From Phycisphaeraceae bacterium (GTDB lineage: Bacteria; Planctomycetota; Phycisphaerae; Phycisphaerales; Phycisphaeraceae), in the NCBI GenBank assembly GCA_028284155.1, contig JANQSF010000081.1, positions 1 through 43,806 on the forward strand: a DNA stretch of 43,806 bases, read 5' to 3'. The notes under the pieces are model-generated. The model was not told where the DNA came from. It did not search any database and saw only the letters and a list, made by a program, of their open reading frames with translations. The translations under genes were made by a program, and so were the position numbers. Below, piece after piece: positions 24,201-32,752 of this stretch (positions within the stretch are counted from its first letter, which is position 1; every line of letters begins with the position of its first letter).

Positions 24201-25286
24201 ATGGCGAGTCGAAAGCCAAAACGCGAGAGCGGGTCGTTGGCGGGGATGCTCGGTGTCGGCATGTTTGCGGTTGTCTGGGTCGGGGGATGGTCGGCTGGAA
24301 CGTTGTTCTTTGACGGCTTCATCGCATACTTTGCCTATCAGCAGTGGCGGGCGGATTCATACCCGGCCACGACTGGAACGGTCGTCAGCAGTCGGCTCGA
24401 TTCGCACAGCGATGGCGAGGGCGGGACGAACTACACGGCCGTCATCCGATACTCGTACGAGGTCAATGGGCAGGTTTATGAAAGCGACAACGTGCGCTAC
24501 GGCATGACCTCGTCCATGCGAAACGACGCGCAGCGCACCGTAGATGCACACCCCTATGAAAGCAGCGTGACGGTTTACTTCAACCCGTCCGACCCGCAGG
24601 ACGCGGTGCTTCAGCCTGGCATTTCGGGCAGCGAGTTGATGATGGCGTTGTTCCTCACACCGTTCAACGCGATCATGTTCGGGGCGTGGGTGTTCGTCTT
24701 CAATGCGGTGCGCAACAAGCTGCGCAGCGATGCGGCGCACGCGGTCGACCCGAAGCGCGAGGGCAACCCGTACCGCGGCGAGTCGGTCTACCGGCTGCGC
24801 GTGCCGTGCGTCGGGCCGTTCACCGTCGGCCTGGCGACGGCCGGGGCGCTGGCGTTTGTGTGTACGTTTCTCGTCGGCTTCACGGGCGGATTCGACCCGT
24901 CGATGGCGTACATCGGCACGGTCTGGGCCGTGGTGCTCGGCGCCGCGTTTTTCTTCGCCGGCCAACGAGCGCTCTCTATTTGGCGGGGCGAACACGACCT
25001 GGTCATCGACGAACCGAACGGCACGCTGCTGCTGCCCAAGTCCGGCAAACGCAAGCAGCCGATGACCGTCGCGCTCAACGACATCGTCGAGTTCATCCTG
25101 CAGATCGACCGCGAGACCGACTCCGACGGCGACACCCACAAACACCCGACGCCGACGATGAAGTACGTCGACGGCAACGGCAAGGTGAAGAAGGAAAAGA
25201 TTGGCCGATGGTCAAACCGCGACGCGGCGGAGCACGTCACGGCGTGGTTGAATGAAGTGTGTACGGTGGAGCGTGGGTTGGTTTGA
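24201..25286 (+). CDS. DUF3592 membrane protein
   Basis: A 361-residue protein from the ATG at 24201, with an adjacent GTG at 24198 as a slightly longer alternative. A membrane helix at ~12-45 (LAGMLGVGMFAVVWVGGWSAGTLFF) precedes the soluble DUF3592 domain: ATTGTVVSSRLDSHSDGEGGTNYTAVIRY and Y-E-V-N-G-Q-V-Y. SSVTVYFNPSDPQDAVLQPG is the typical closing motif. A second membrane helix follows at ~155-175. Two more span roughly 205-225 and 235-255. A C-terminal cytoplasmic or periplasmic beta-domain ends with a Lys-rich stretch and AAEHVTAWLNEVC. DUF3592 has no assigned biochemical role. Neighbours give no clue. Confidence 0.78.
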   Translation: MASRKPKRESGSLAGMLGVGMFAVVWVGGWSAGTLFFDGFIAYFAYQQWRADSYPATTGTVVSSRLDSHSDGEGGTNYTAVIRYSYEVNGQVYESDNVRYGMTSSMRNDAQRTVDAHPYESSVTVYFNPSDPQDAVLQPGISGSELMMALFLTPFNAIMFGAWVFVFNAVRNKLRSDAAHAVDPKREGNPYRGESVYRLRVPCVGPFTVGLATAGALAFVCTFLVGFTGGFDPSMAYIGTVWAVVLGAAFFFAGQRALSIWRGEHDLVIDEPNGTLLLPKSGKRKQPMTVALNDIVEFILQIDRETDSDGDTHKHPTPTMKYVDGNGKVKKEKIGRWSNRDAAEHVTAWLNEVCTVERGLV

Positions 25287-25330
25287 AAACGAAGCGTCGT
25301 GTGTTTGTCACACGTCAGAGATGACTGAGT

Positions 25331-25490
25331 TGAACGCGAAGGCACGAAGTCGCGAAGACGCGAAGGGGGAAGACACGAGGTGAGGAGAGAGCGCACGAGC
25401 GCTACGGTCCTTTCTTCTTCTTCTTCTTCTTCTACTTCTTCTACTTCTTCGCGCCTTTTCCAATCATTGCGCCTTCGCGTTCATCCCAGT
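25331..25490. repeat. Family F repeat copy 1 (AACGCGAAGGC ... TTC-rich core)
   Basis: TGAACGCGAAGGC at 25331-25343 pairs perfectly with 25471-25483, and the surrounding 21 bases pair with two mismatches. Inside is CGAGCGCTACGGTCC followed by a run of TTC units at 25396-25426. A second copy at 26257-26392 shares that 31-base core exactly in the same orientation. The whole reads as a non-coding mobile palindrome. It fills most of the 314-base gap after the DUF3592 gene. Confidence 0.88.
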
Positions 25491-25600
25491 CAGCAACGAC
25501 CGCCATGTCAGGTCAAATGATCTGACCAATGGCGTTGAGCCATGGTTGCGCGGGAGTACGATGAGGACTAATTGCGTACTATCATGTTCCAGCGTCATGC

Positions 25601-25846
25601 GTGCAGATTCCAATGTTGCTTGAACGAACGATGCAAGTCTTCCCTCAGAAACTGTTCATCCTGCGGTTGAAGGGCCGCGTCCCGGGTCACCCGCGCTTGC
25701 GATGGCTTAAAGAAATGTCGGTCGAGGATTGTATAGAAAAGTTGAGAAAGCTATCCGGCAGGGACTTTGGAGATGATGTCGCTAAATGGGAGCAATGGTG
25801 GTGTGAAGAAAAGAAGCGCCTGGGCTTACCCTCAGACTACCTCTAA
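25601..25846 (+). CDS. Small unknown protein with HEAT-repeat-like tail
   Basis: An 81-residue protein, starting with GTG at 25601 (ATGs at 25613 and 25631 are alternatives). The N-terminal half is basic (FPQKLFILRLKGRVPGHPRLRWLKEM). The second half, VEDCIEKLRKLSGRDFGDDVAKWEQWW, resembles the tail seen at the end of HEAT-repeat proteins of planctomycetes (LxxLTGxDFGxDxxxWxxWW), suggesting a detached fragment or a small protein of that type. No signal peptide. Lower GC and more A/T third positions than its neighbours fit an acquired or decaying origin. It lies inside the region bracketed by the two family F repeats. Function unknown. Confidence 0.45.
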   Translation: MQIPMLLERTMQVFPQKLFILRLKGRVPGHPRLRWLKEMSVEDCIEKLRKLSGRDFGDDVAKWEQWWCEEKKRLGLPSDYL

Positions 25847-25906
25847 TCGCCCATTCTTGAGTACGACAGCGCCACGACAAAAGAAGATAGATCGTGCCCA
25901 CCCTAC

Positions 25907-26128
25907 TCAATCCTCCGGCGTCCGCCGGCGTTTCCGAACGGTCACGCCGCCGTAGTTCTTCTTGAGGCTGCCCGTCTTGCTCGTGCGTTCGTGCTCGACC
26001 ACGAGGTCGAATTCGCCGCCGGCCTGTTTGTAGCAGGCGAGGCAGAGTCGCGTGTCGGGCAGGACCTCGGCCCGTTCCGGCTCGATCGGTCCCTTGCAGC
26101 GTTCGCACAGCCGTTCGTTCGTCGCCAT
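25907..26128 (-). CDS. TraR/DksA-type zinc-finger protein, small
   Basis: A 73-residue protein from the ATG at 26128. The longer upstream frame gives no family match. CERCKGPIEPERAEVLPDTRLCLACYKQAGG holds a four-cysteine zinc finger of the DksA C4 type, followed by FDLVVEHERTSKTGSLKKNYGG and a basic end. The long DksA coiled coil that enters the RNA polymerase secondary channel is missing, so this is a small single-finger member rather than a true DksA; whether it binds polymerase is open. It is transcribed toward the 81-residue gene. Both lie between the family F repeats. Confidence 0.7.
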   Translation of the reverse strand: MATNERLCERCKGPIEPERAEVLPDTRLCLACYKQAGGEFDLVVEHERTSKTGSLKKNYGGVTVRKRRRTPED

Positions 26129-26491
26129 GAAATGGCCCCCGTCGTGGTGTGTGCGGGGCTCCCACACCCCGCGCCCTTTGATACGCACGGCGCGGTTCGC
26201 GGTTCGCGCAGGATGTGACGCCTTGCCCTTCGGGGCGATGTCCTTGGGCTGGTCTTGAACGCGAAGACACGAAGACGGGGAAGGTGACGCGAAGGGGGAG
26301 AAGAGACAAGACGAGGAGAGAAGACGCGCGAGCGCTACGGTCCTTTCTTCTTCTTCTTCGTGCCCTTTCTGTCACTTCGCGTCTTCGCGTTAAACCCGGA
26401 CACCTCGCCGTCGTAGGTGTTGGCGATTGAATAGCGATGCGCGATGCAGCGAAGCGCGTCGCGAGCGACGTGGCTAAATGGCGGGTGTGGC
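26129..26491. other. Gap with family F repeat copy 2 and a small hairpin
   Basis: From 26257 to 26392 this holds the second family F repeat: AACGCGAAGAC-like arms with the shared core at 26329-26359 (CGAGCGCTACGGTCC then TTC units). Beyond it, about 26438-26480, lies a GCGAGCGACGTGGCTAAATGG stretch similar in layout to the GGCTAAACGG segment at 19981. No coding sequence is supported; the open frames are shadows. Confidence 0.6.
26257..26392. repeat. Family F repeat copy 2
   Basis: GAACGCGAAGAC at 26257-26268 is mirrored by GTCTTCGCGTTA at 26381-26392. The core from 26329 to 26359 is identical to 25396-25426 for 31 bases. Copies 1 and 2 are in the same orientation and 790 bases apart, with two small genes between them. 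Confidence 0.85.
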
Positions 26492-27793
26492 TCAGAACAA
26501 CGCTGTCACCGGCTCGCCTTCGTCGGCCATGGTGAACGGTCGGCCTTCGGGGCTGATGGCGGACTTCTTGATGTCCAGGCCCATCGCGTAGCCGATGGTC
26601 GCGTTGAAGTCCTGGGCTTTGACCTCGTTGTCGACGACGGCTGCGCCGTCTTTGTCGGTCTTGCCCCAGGCCTGGCCGCCCTTGACGCCGCCGCCGGCCA
26701 ACATCGCGCTGAACGCGCGCGGGTAGTGGTCGCGGCCGCCGCGCTCGTTGATGCGGGGCGTTCGGCCGAACTCCGTGGTGAGGACGACCAGCGTCTGGTC
26801 GAGCAAGCGACGCTCGGCCAGGTCTTGCAGCAGGGCGGACAAACCGCGGTCGAGGTTCGGCAGCAGGCCGTCACTGAGGCGGTCGAAGTTCTCGTTGTGC
26901 GTGTCCCACCCGCCGGAGTTGACCTCGACGAATCGGACGCCGTTTTCGACGAGCCGGCGGGCCAACAGCAGGCCTTGCCCGAACCGGTCTTCGGCGCCGT
27001 AGCGGTCGCGTGTCGCGGCCTTTTCGCCGGACAGGTCGAAGGCCTTGACGTCTTCGCTGTTCATGAGCGTGACGGCCTCTTCGTAGAAGCGGTTGTAGGC
27101 CTTGACCTGTTCGTGCGGGTAGCGGGCGCGGAAGCCGCGGTCGAGCCGTTCAGCCAGGCTGCGTCGTCGCGTGAACTTCTTGTCATCGACGCCGCGGGGC
27201 AGGTTGACGTTGGACAGGCCGGCCTCGGGGTTGCCGATGTGCAGCGGTGCGTAGGCTGAACCGAGGAAGCCCGCGCCGGGGTGTCGCCCCGCGCCGCCGA
27301 CCACGACGTGGCCGGGCAGCGTCTTGTTCTTTCGGCCGGCCCACTTGAGGACCCAACTGCCCATCGCGGCGTGGCGGATCGTGCCCAGCGGTGCGTAGCT
27401 GGTGTGCATGAGGTAGTTGCCGCGCTCGTGCGCGCCCTGCGACGAGGTCATCGAGTTGATGACGGCGACCTTGTCCATGTGTTTGGCCAACAGGGGGAGT
27501 TGGTCGGTGACGCGCACGCCCGAGGCGTTGGTCTTGATCGCGTCGAACTCGCCCTTGGTCGAGCCGAGCTTGGGGTCGAACGTGTCGATGTGGCTCATGC
27601 CGCCGGCCAGGTAGACGTAGATGACGTGCTTGGCCTTGGCGGTGGGACGGGCGACAGCGTTGTCGGCCCGTAGCAGGCTCGCGGCGGGCCCGGCGGCGAC
27701 GCCGACGCCGAGATAGGCGCTGGCGGCGGTGGCCAGGAATCGGCGGCGGGTCGTTTCGTTGCTTTGCTTCAGAAGTTCGCGGGCAGGCGTCAT
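26492..27793 (-). CDS. DUF1501 family secreted protein
   Basis: A 433-residue protein with a Tat-type signal: TTRRRFLATAASAYLGVGVAAGPA at ~14-37. It has the sulfatase-superfamily-like DUF1501 features: VIYVYLAGGMSHIDTFDPKLG, then MTSSQGAHERGNYLMHTSY, VVVGGAGRHPGAGFLGSAY, VNSGGWDTHNEN and VVLTTEFGRTPRINERGGRDHYP. The last two supply metal-like His, Asp and Glu residues. DUF1501 is almost always paired with DUF1549/DUF1553 in planctomycetes, as it is here, and is thought to be an envelope protein; its reaction is unknown. The upstream partner is 93 bases away on the same strand. An AT-rich palindrome at 27833-27857 lies between them. Confidence 0.93.
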   Translation of the reverse strand: MTPARELLKQSNETTRRRFLATAASAYLGVGVAAGPAASLLRADNAVARPTAKAKHVIYVYLAGGMSHIDTFDPKLGSTKGEFDAIKTNASGVRVTDQLPLLAKHMDKVAVINSMTSSQGAHERGNYLMHTSYAPLGTIRHAAMGSWVLKWAGRKNKTLPGHVVVGGAGRHPGAGFLGSAYAPLHIGNPEAGLSNVNLPRGVDDKKFTRRRSLAERLDRGFRARYPHEQVKAYNRFYEEAVTLMNSEDVKAFDLSGEKAATRDRYGAEDRFGQGLLLARRLVENGVRFVEVNSGGWDTHNENFDRLSDGLLPNLDRGLSALLQDLAERRLLDQTLVVLTTEFGRTPRINERGGRDHYPRAFSAMLAGGGVKGGQAWGKTDKDGAAVVDNEVKAQDFNATIGYAMGLDIKKSAISPEGRPFTMADEGEPVTALF

Positions 27794-27832
27794 GGTGAAC
27801 CTCTAATCAGGTGATTGGGTCGGGGTTGGTTT

Positions 27833-27857
27833 GATTTGAGATTTGAAATCTGAAATC
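27833..27857. repeat. AT-rich palindrome of GATTTGA units
   Basis: GATTTGAGATTT at 27833-27844 is followed, after one G, by AAATCTGAAATC, which is its reverse complement with a single mismatch. It lies between the DUF1549 and DUF1501 genes of one transcription unit. It looks like a further interspersed repeat (GAGATTTGAAATC). Confidence 0.6.
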
Positions 27858-27886
27858 GGGGAATCGCGCTAATCCGCAAGCGGTCT

Positions 27887-29794
27887 TTACTGGATAAAGA
27901 TGAACTCGCGGGTATTGGCGATGGCCCAGACAATGTCGCGGTAGGCGTTGTTGCCGCTGGCCTCGACTTCCTGCATCGCCAGCGACATCTCGCCCGCGTA
28001 CGGCTTGCGGTTGAGCATGCTCAGGTAGATCGTTTCAATCTTTTCCTTGGGCGACTCGGCCCGCTCGACGTTCTGCATCAGGACGGACTGGCTGTTGAGC
28101 AGCAGGCCGGTGATTTGGCCGTTGAGCAAAGCGAGCACCTGCGGGACGGACGGGTCGGTGGTGGCACTATCGACGGCCTCGCGGTCGGATTGGCCGAAGT
28201 CGCGGAGGAAGTGGCCGGCCGGCGCGGGCTGCGGCATCTCGCTGGCGCGGACGAGGTAGGCGGCGAAGCCGCGGTCGCGGTAACGCTGCCGCGCAGCCAT
28301 CGCGTTGTTGCCCATCATCTGCCGCGGGTTCTTGGCCAACTGCTCGGCGATTGCCAAGACCTCTTTGACATCCTGTGCTTTGTCCACCTGGTCGAGCACC
28401 TCCGTAAATCGGCCGCCGTAGCCCTGCAACATGCTTTCGCGGCTCGTCGGGTCCGGCACGGCCAGCGTCAGCAGCGAGTCCCAGATCTGCTCAGCCGACA
28501 TGCGGCGCAGGCGGGCCGACTCGTGCCGGTGGTCCTGTATCGCAACCTCGTTGCGGGCGACCGCGAGTTGGTACGTCTTGCTGTAGTAGAGGACGCGCTG
28601 GAATTGCTTGAGGTCGAAGTCGGTCTCGATCATCACGCGGGTGAGGTACTTCAACAACTCGGGGTTCGAGCCGGCTGAGTCCATGTACCACTCGTCGACC
28701 GGTTCGACCAGGCCGACGCCCGTGACCTTCTGCCACATGCGGTTGGCGATGACGGAAGCGAAGCGCGGGTTGTCCTGATCGGTGAGCCATGTCGCGAACG
28801 CGTGGCGAGACGACTCAGCCGAGACGGGCAGTTCGTCCGGTGCGAAGATGACCTGCTTGGTCGGGTTCGAGCCGGGCTTGGCGTTCTTGTATTTGTAGTC
28901 GCTGGGGTAGCGGAGTTGGCGCGACGTGTCGGTTACGCCGTACGAGTTCTCGCGCACGAGCCGTGTCAGCACCTGCCGCGTGCGGTTGTCCAACTCGCCG
29001 GAGCGGATGAGCTTGCGGTACTCTGCCGCGTTGCGCATCCGTTGGCGGGCGTCCATGCCGTAACCGCCCTGACGCATGCGTGTGTTCACGCCGCCGACGA
29101 ACGCGGCCATCTCGTAAAACTGTTTTTGGGTCCAGTCGTCGAACGGGTGGTCGTGGCATTGGGCGCAGCCGATCTGCGTGCCCAGGAAAATCCGCGACGT
29201 GTTGGACATGACGTCGAGCACCATGCCCTGGTCGCGGAGCCAGTAGCCGGCCGCGCCGTTGTGACGGGCCTTGCCCTCGGCCGTAACCAGCGCATAGACC
29301 ATCTCGTCATACGGCATGTTGTCGGCGATTGACTGCTTGACCCACCTGCCGTAGTCGTTGGCCGCGTCGCCCCGCACGCGGTTGCGCACGCGCAGGATGT
29401 CAGCCCAGTAGTTGTAGTTGTGGCTCGCATAGCCGGGCGACTTGAGCAGGTAATCGATCAGCTTCTGACGCTTGGCTGGGTCGCGCGACAGCAGGAACGC
29501 GTCGGTCTGCTCGAAATTCGGGATCGTGCCGGTGATGTCGAGGTAGACACGCCGCAGGAACTCGGTGTCGTTGGTGATGCGCGTCGGGGTGACCTTCGAC
29601 GCCGCGTAATTCTTGGCCACGAGTTCGTCGATCTGCTTCGCGGCCTGCAGCGTGCGGGCGCGGTTCCAACGCAGGGCGGGGCGCTGCGGTTTCGCGCCGT
29701 CGTCCCCCGACTTGGCCGCGGCGTGCGCGGTCTGTGGGGCCGGTGCGACTAACAAGGCGAGCGCGAGTGTGAACGTGGCGAGACGTGTCAGCAT
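27887..29794 (-). CDS. DUF1549/DUF1553 secreted protein
   Basis: A 635-residue protein from the ATG at 29794. The first 12 residues of the longer frame are not needed. Signal peptide ~1-28 (MLTRLATFTLALALLVAPAPQTAHA). DUF1549 spans ~70-280: FLRRVYLDITGTIPN, YANYWADILRVRN-like segments, and IGCAQCHDHPFDDWTQKQFYEMAAF, whose CxxCH motif suggests a haem c. DUF1553 spans ~330-600: RHAFATWLTDQDNPRFASVIANRMWQKVTGVGLV, and NPELLKYLTRVMIETDFDLKQFQRVLYYSKTYQ. The pair with DUF1501 is widespread in planctomycetes; the reaction is unknown, perhaps an oxidative step on glycans. The neighbouring PVC haem protein on the other strand fits an extracytoplasmic electron-transfer role. Confidence 0.93.
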   Translation of the reverse strand: MLTRLATFTLALALLVAPAPQTAHAAAKSGDDGAKPQRPALRWNRARTLQAAKQIDELVAKNYAASKVTPTRITNDTEFLRRVYLDITGTIPNFEQTDAFLLSRDPAKRQKLIDYLLKSPGYASHNYNYWADILRVRNRVRGDAANDYGRWVKQSIADNMPYDEMVYALVTAEGKARHNGAAGYWLRDQGMVLDVMSNTSRIFLGTQIGCAQCHDHPFDDWTQKQFYEMAAFVGGVNTRMRQGGYGMDARQRMRNAAEYRKLIRSGELDNRTRQVLTRLVRENSYGVTDTSRQLRYPSDYKYKNAKPGSNPTKQVIFAPDELPVSAESSRHAFATWLTDQDNPRFASVIANRMWQKVTGVGLVEPVDEWYMDSAGSNPELLKYLTRVMIETDFDLKQFQRVLYYSKTYQLAVARNEVAIQDHRHESARLRRMSAEQIWDSLLTLAVPDPTSRESMLQGYGGRFTEVLDQVDKAQDVKEVLAIAEQLAKNPRQMMGNNAMAARQRYRDRGFAAYLVRASEMPQPAPAGHFLRDFGQSDREAVDSATTDPSVPQVLALLNGQITGLLLNSQSVLMQNVERAESPKEKIETIYLSMLNRKPYAGEMSLAMQEVEASGNNAYRDIVWAIANTREFIFIQ

Positions 29795-30084
29795 CGTTAG
29801 GGTCTCCGGGTCGTTCCGGGGCGTCGGCATTCCTTGGGGCGGCCCATTCCGGGGGCGATTCTAGATCAACGACGCCGCGGCAGCGACGCATTCGGGGTGC
29901 CACTGGCGGCTTGCCCGCCAGTGCTTTTGCCCTACGGTTGTCGCACTGGCGGGCAAGCCGCCAGTGGCACACGAGGGCCGCATCGGTGGGCAGCAGTACG
30001 ACGCACGCCAGCCTGCATTTATTGCCGAGGCCACGTCCCACATCCCTTTATCGACCGACCCGCCCACCCGTTACAATCGGCCCC
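29795..30084. other. Intergenic region between divergent DUF1549 and PVC haem genes
   Basis: This 290-base spacer must hold both divergent promoters. It contains a perfect 28-bp inverted repeat (listed separately). The segment GGGGGCGATTCTAGA at about 29854 resembles a tmRNA 5' end by chance only. No gene is supported. Confidence 0.5.
29897..29970. repeat. 28-bp perfect inverted repeat, family G
   Basis: GTGCCACTGGCGGCTTGCCC... at 29897-29924 is the exact reverse complement of 29943-29970, with an 18-base loop. Inside each arm is a smaller palindrome (GGCGGCTTGCCCGCC). It lies between divergent promoters. Confidence 0.9.
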
Positions 30085-32697
30085 ATGCGACCCCCATCCC
30101 CCAAGGCCGCTTGCGGCTTAGCGCGACTCAATTCCATCCTCCTGACAACCGCGCTGCTCGTCCTGTCCCCCCCGCCCCCGGTGTCCCCCCCGGCCGCCAG
30201 CGCGCAGGACGACTTCAAAGACGAACTCCCCCGCATCCCGCCCGTCGAGCCGAACAAAGCACTCGACACGTTCGAGATCGCCCCAGGATTTGAAGTCCAA
30301 CTCGTCGCGCACGAGCCGCTGGTCACCGACCCCGTCGCGATCGCGTTCGACGCGCGCGGGCGGGTCTTCGTGGTCGAGATGCGCGGCTACTCGGAAGACC
30401 CGAACGACAACCTCGGCCGAGTGCGTCTGCTGGAAGACACCGACGGCGACGGCCGGCTCGATAAGGGCACGACGTACGTCGACAAGCTCTCCTGGCCGAC
30501 GGCCGTAGCGTGCTGGGACGGCGGCGTGTTCATCGGCGTCGCGCCCGACATCCTCTATTGCAAAGACACCGACGGCGACGGCGTGGCTGACATCCGCAAA
30601 CGCGTCTTCACCGGATTCGGCCGAGGCAACGTGCAAGGCTTGTTCAATTCGTTTCGCTGGGGCTTGGACAACCGCATCCACGGCGCGACGAGTTCAGCCG
30701 GCGCAAGCGTGACGCGCGTCGGCGACAAAGACAGCAAGCCCGTCGTGCTGCGCGGCCGGGACTTTGCGTTCGATCCGCGCACACTCGAACTCGAACCGAC
30801 GTCCGGCGGCGGGCAGCACGGGATGTGTTTCGACGACTTCGGCCGCAAGTTCGTCAGCGCCAACAGCGACCATCTGCAGATGATCGTGCTCGATGATCAC
30901 CTGCTCAAGCGCAACCCGTACGTCAAGCCGCCGCCCGTTCGGCTGAGCATCGCGGCCGACGGTGGGCAGGCGCCGGTCTTCCGCATCAGCCCGGTCGAGC
31001 CGTGGCGGATCGTGCGGACGAGGCTGCGCGTCGCGGGCGAGGTGCGCGGCCCGATCGAAGGCGGCGGCAAAGCAGCCGGCTACTTCACCGGTGCGACCGG
31101 CGTCACGATCTACCGCGGCGACGCCTGGCCAAGCGAACACCGCGGCACCGCCTTCATCGGCGACGTCGGCAGCAACGTCGTCCACCGCAAGCGACTCGAA
31201 CCCAAGGGCTACGCGTTCGTCGGCAAACGCATCGACGAAGGCCGAGAGTTTCTCGCCTCACGCGACATCTGGTTCCGACCCGTGCAGTTCGCCAATGCGC
31301 CGGACGGTTGCCTGTGGGTCATCGACATGTACCGCGAGGTGATCGAACACCCCAAGAGCCTGCCGCCGGCGATCAAGAAGCATCTGGACCTGACGAGCGG
31401 GCGCAACCGCGGGCGTCTGTACCGCATCGCGCCGAAAGGGTACAAGCCGCGCGCGACGCCGAATATGACGGGCATGACGCTCAACGAGTTGGTCGATCTG
31501 TTGGGCCATTCGAACGCGTGGCATCGCGAGACGGCGACGCGGTTGATTGTGGAGCGAGGGTATCGCCAGGCCGTCCCTGTCTTGCTCACAGCGTTGCGTG
31601 TTGGCGAAAAACCGAACACGTTATTGACGCTCCACGTGTTCGCGGCTTTGGATGGCTTGGACGCTTTGGCTCCTCAGCCGATCAACTGGTCGATGGAGGG
31701 CGTGGATGAATCGCTGCACGAGTGGTTGTTTTGGCGGCTGGCGCGAGGCGGCCTGCCTTCGGGGGTTGCGCGTCGCGAGTCGTTGGATTTAGCGGCTACG
31801 TCCAAACACCGACTACGGCTCGCTGCTGCTCACGCCCTGGGGCAATTGAATCCCGCCCTACAAAACGACCCCGAACAGATCCGCGTGCTGGCGGTGTTGT
31901 TGCATCGACACGGCGACGACGCTTGGCTAGCCCATGCCGCCCTGTCCGGCGTCAATGGTCTTGGCGGTCACATGCTGTTTGCCTTGATCGACCGCGCCTT
32001 GCGCGACGGCCAGAGCTTCAACCGATCAGCGTGTGAACAGGTCGCCTACATCGCCGGTCGGCAGAGCATCCCCACGCAGACCCACCACGTCGTGGAGGCC
32101 ATCACGCAGATCGGCAAACGCGACAAGGCGGCTGCGGCGGCCACGCGCGCCGCGCTCGAGCGCGGCATCGCCGCAGCAAACAAGGCTGCGCGGGCTCAAA
32201 CGCTCGCCGCGCAACCCATGCCCGTCACCGCCGCCAAACGGGCTGAACTCGACGCACTCATCGCCAAGTACCAGCCCGCGCTCAAACTCAAAGGCAACGC
32301 CGCTACCGGCCGTATGTTGTTCGCCAAACACTGCGCCCAGTGTCACAAGGCCGACGGCGTCGGCCACGAACTGGCCCCGAGCCTCGCCGCGGCTGCGCAA
32401 CGTGGCCCCGAGTTCCTGATGGTCAACATCCTCGACCCCAACCGCGAGGTCAACCCGCTCTACAAGCAATGGGTGATCGACACGGCCGACGGCGACCAGT
32501 TGGCCGGCATGATCACGACCGAGACCGCCGCGAGCGTAACGCTGACACAGGCCGAAGCGAAGCAACGCACAATCCTGCGGGCTGACATCGCCGCCATCCG
32601 CGACCCAAAGCTGTCGCTCATGCCCGAGGGGTTGCACAAAGGGATCGACGTGAACGCGATGGCGGATTTGCTTGCGTATCTGCGCACGGTCAAGTGA
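30085..32697 (+). CDS. Large secreted PVC-type haem-binding CxxCH protein
   Basis: An 870-residue protein from the ATG at 30085. The upstream part of the open frame is only spacer and repeat. Signal peptide spans ~14-38, and contains the repeat-derived A-C-G-L-A at about residues 9-13. Residues ~45-460 fit a beta-propeller-like module of the PVC haem family: PGFEVQLVAHEPLVTDPVAIAFDARGRVFVVEMRGY, GRVRLLEDTDGDGRLDKGTTYVD, ADGGQ-type loops and WVIDMYREVIEHPKSLP. The middle region (~475-700) has HEAT-like helices (LVDLLGHSNAWHRETATRLIVERG). The C-terminal ~130 residues form a cytochrome c-like domain with CAQCH near residue 750 and a distal Met-rich end (LSLMPEGL). Likely an exported redox protein linked to the adjacent DUF1549/1501 pair. 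Substrate not known. Confidence 0.92.
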   Translation: MRPPSPKAACGLARLNSILLTTALLVLSPPPPVSPPAASAQDDFKDELPRIPPVEPNKALDTFEIAPGFEVQLVAHEPLVTDPVAIAFDARGRVFVVEMRGYSEDPNDNLGRVRLLEDTDGDGRLDKGTTYVDKLSWPTAVACWDGGVFIGVAPDILYCKDTDGDGVADIRKRVFTGFGRGNVQGLFNSFRWGLDNRIHGATSSAGASVTRVGDKDSKPVVLRGRDFAFDPRTLELEPTSGGGQHGMCFDDFGRKFVSANSDHLQMIVLDDHLLKRNPYVKPPPVRLSIAADGGQAPVFRISPVEPWRIVRTRLRVAGEVRGPIEGGGKAAGYFTGATGVTIYRGDAWPSEHRGTAFIGDVGSNVVHRKRLEPKGYAFVGKRIDEGREFLASRDIWFRPVQFANAPDGCLWVIDMYREVIEHPKSLPPAIKKHLDLTSGRNRGRLYRIAPKGYKPRATPNMTGMTLNELVDLLGHSNAWHRETATRLIVERGYRQAVPVLLTALRVGEKPNTLLTLHVFAALDGLDALAPQPINWSMEGVDESLHEWLFWRLARGGLPSGVARRESLDLAATSKHRLRLAAAHALGQLNPALQNDPEQIRVLAVLLHRHGDDAWLAHAALSGVNGLGGHMLFALIDRALRDGQSFNRSACEQVAYIAGRQSIPTQTHHVVEAITQIGKRDKAAAAATRAALERGIAAANKAARAQTLAAQPMPVTAAKRAELDALIAKYQPALKLKGNAATGRMLFAKHCAQCHKADGVGHELAPSLAAAAQRGPEFLMVNILDPNREVNPLYKQWVIDTADGDQLAGMITTETAASVTLTQAEAKQRTILRADIAAIRDPKLSLMPEGLHKGIDVNAMADLLAYLRTVK
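30108..30124. repeat. 17-mer repeat inside the PVC haem gene
   Basis: CGCTTGCGGCTTAGCGC here is identical to 11574-11590. It is in the same frame as in the BshC-like gene (bases beginning at codon position 3) and codes for A-C-G-L-A, here at the start of the signal peptide. Confidence 0.75.
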
Positions 32698-32752
32698 CAA
32701 CGTGGTCCTTCCGAGTGTTATTCGGCACGAATGGATGCGAGGCACTCGCCGT

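Noticed and set aside
25331..26392. Composite transposon made of two family F repeats
   Set aside because: No transposase is present and the repeats are in direct orientation with no confirmed target duplication; kept only as a repeat pair.
29854..29868. tmRNA-like 5' end GGGGGCGATTCTAGA
   Set aside because: No tRNA-like 3' half, tag frame or further tmRNA pairing follows; the match is short and chance-like.
29785..30084. Extended N terminus of the PVC haem protein
   Set aside because: It would overlap the divergent DUF1549 start and translate an inverted repeat; the signal peptide starts after 30085.
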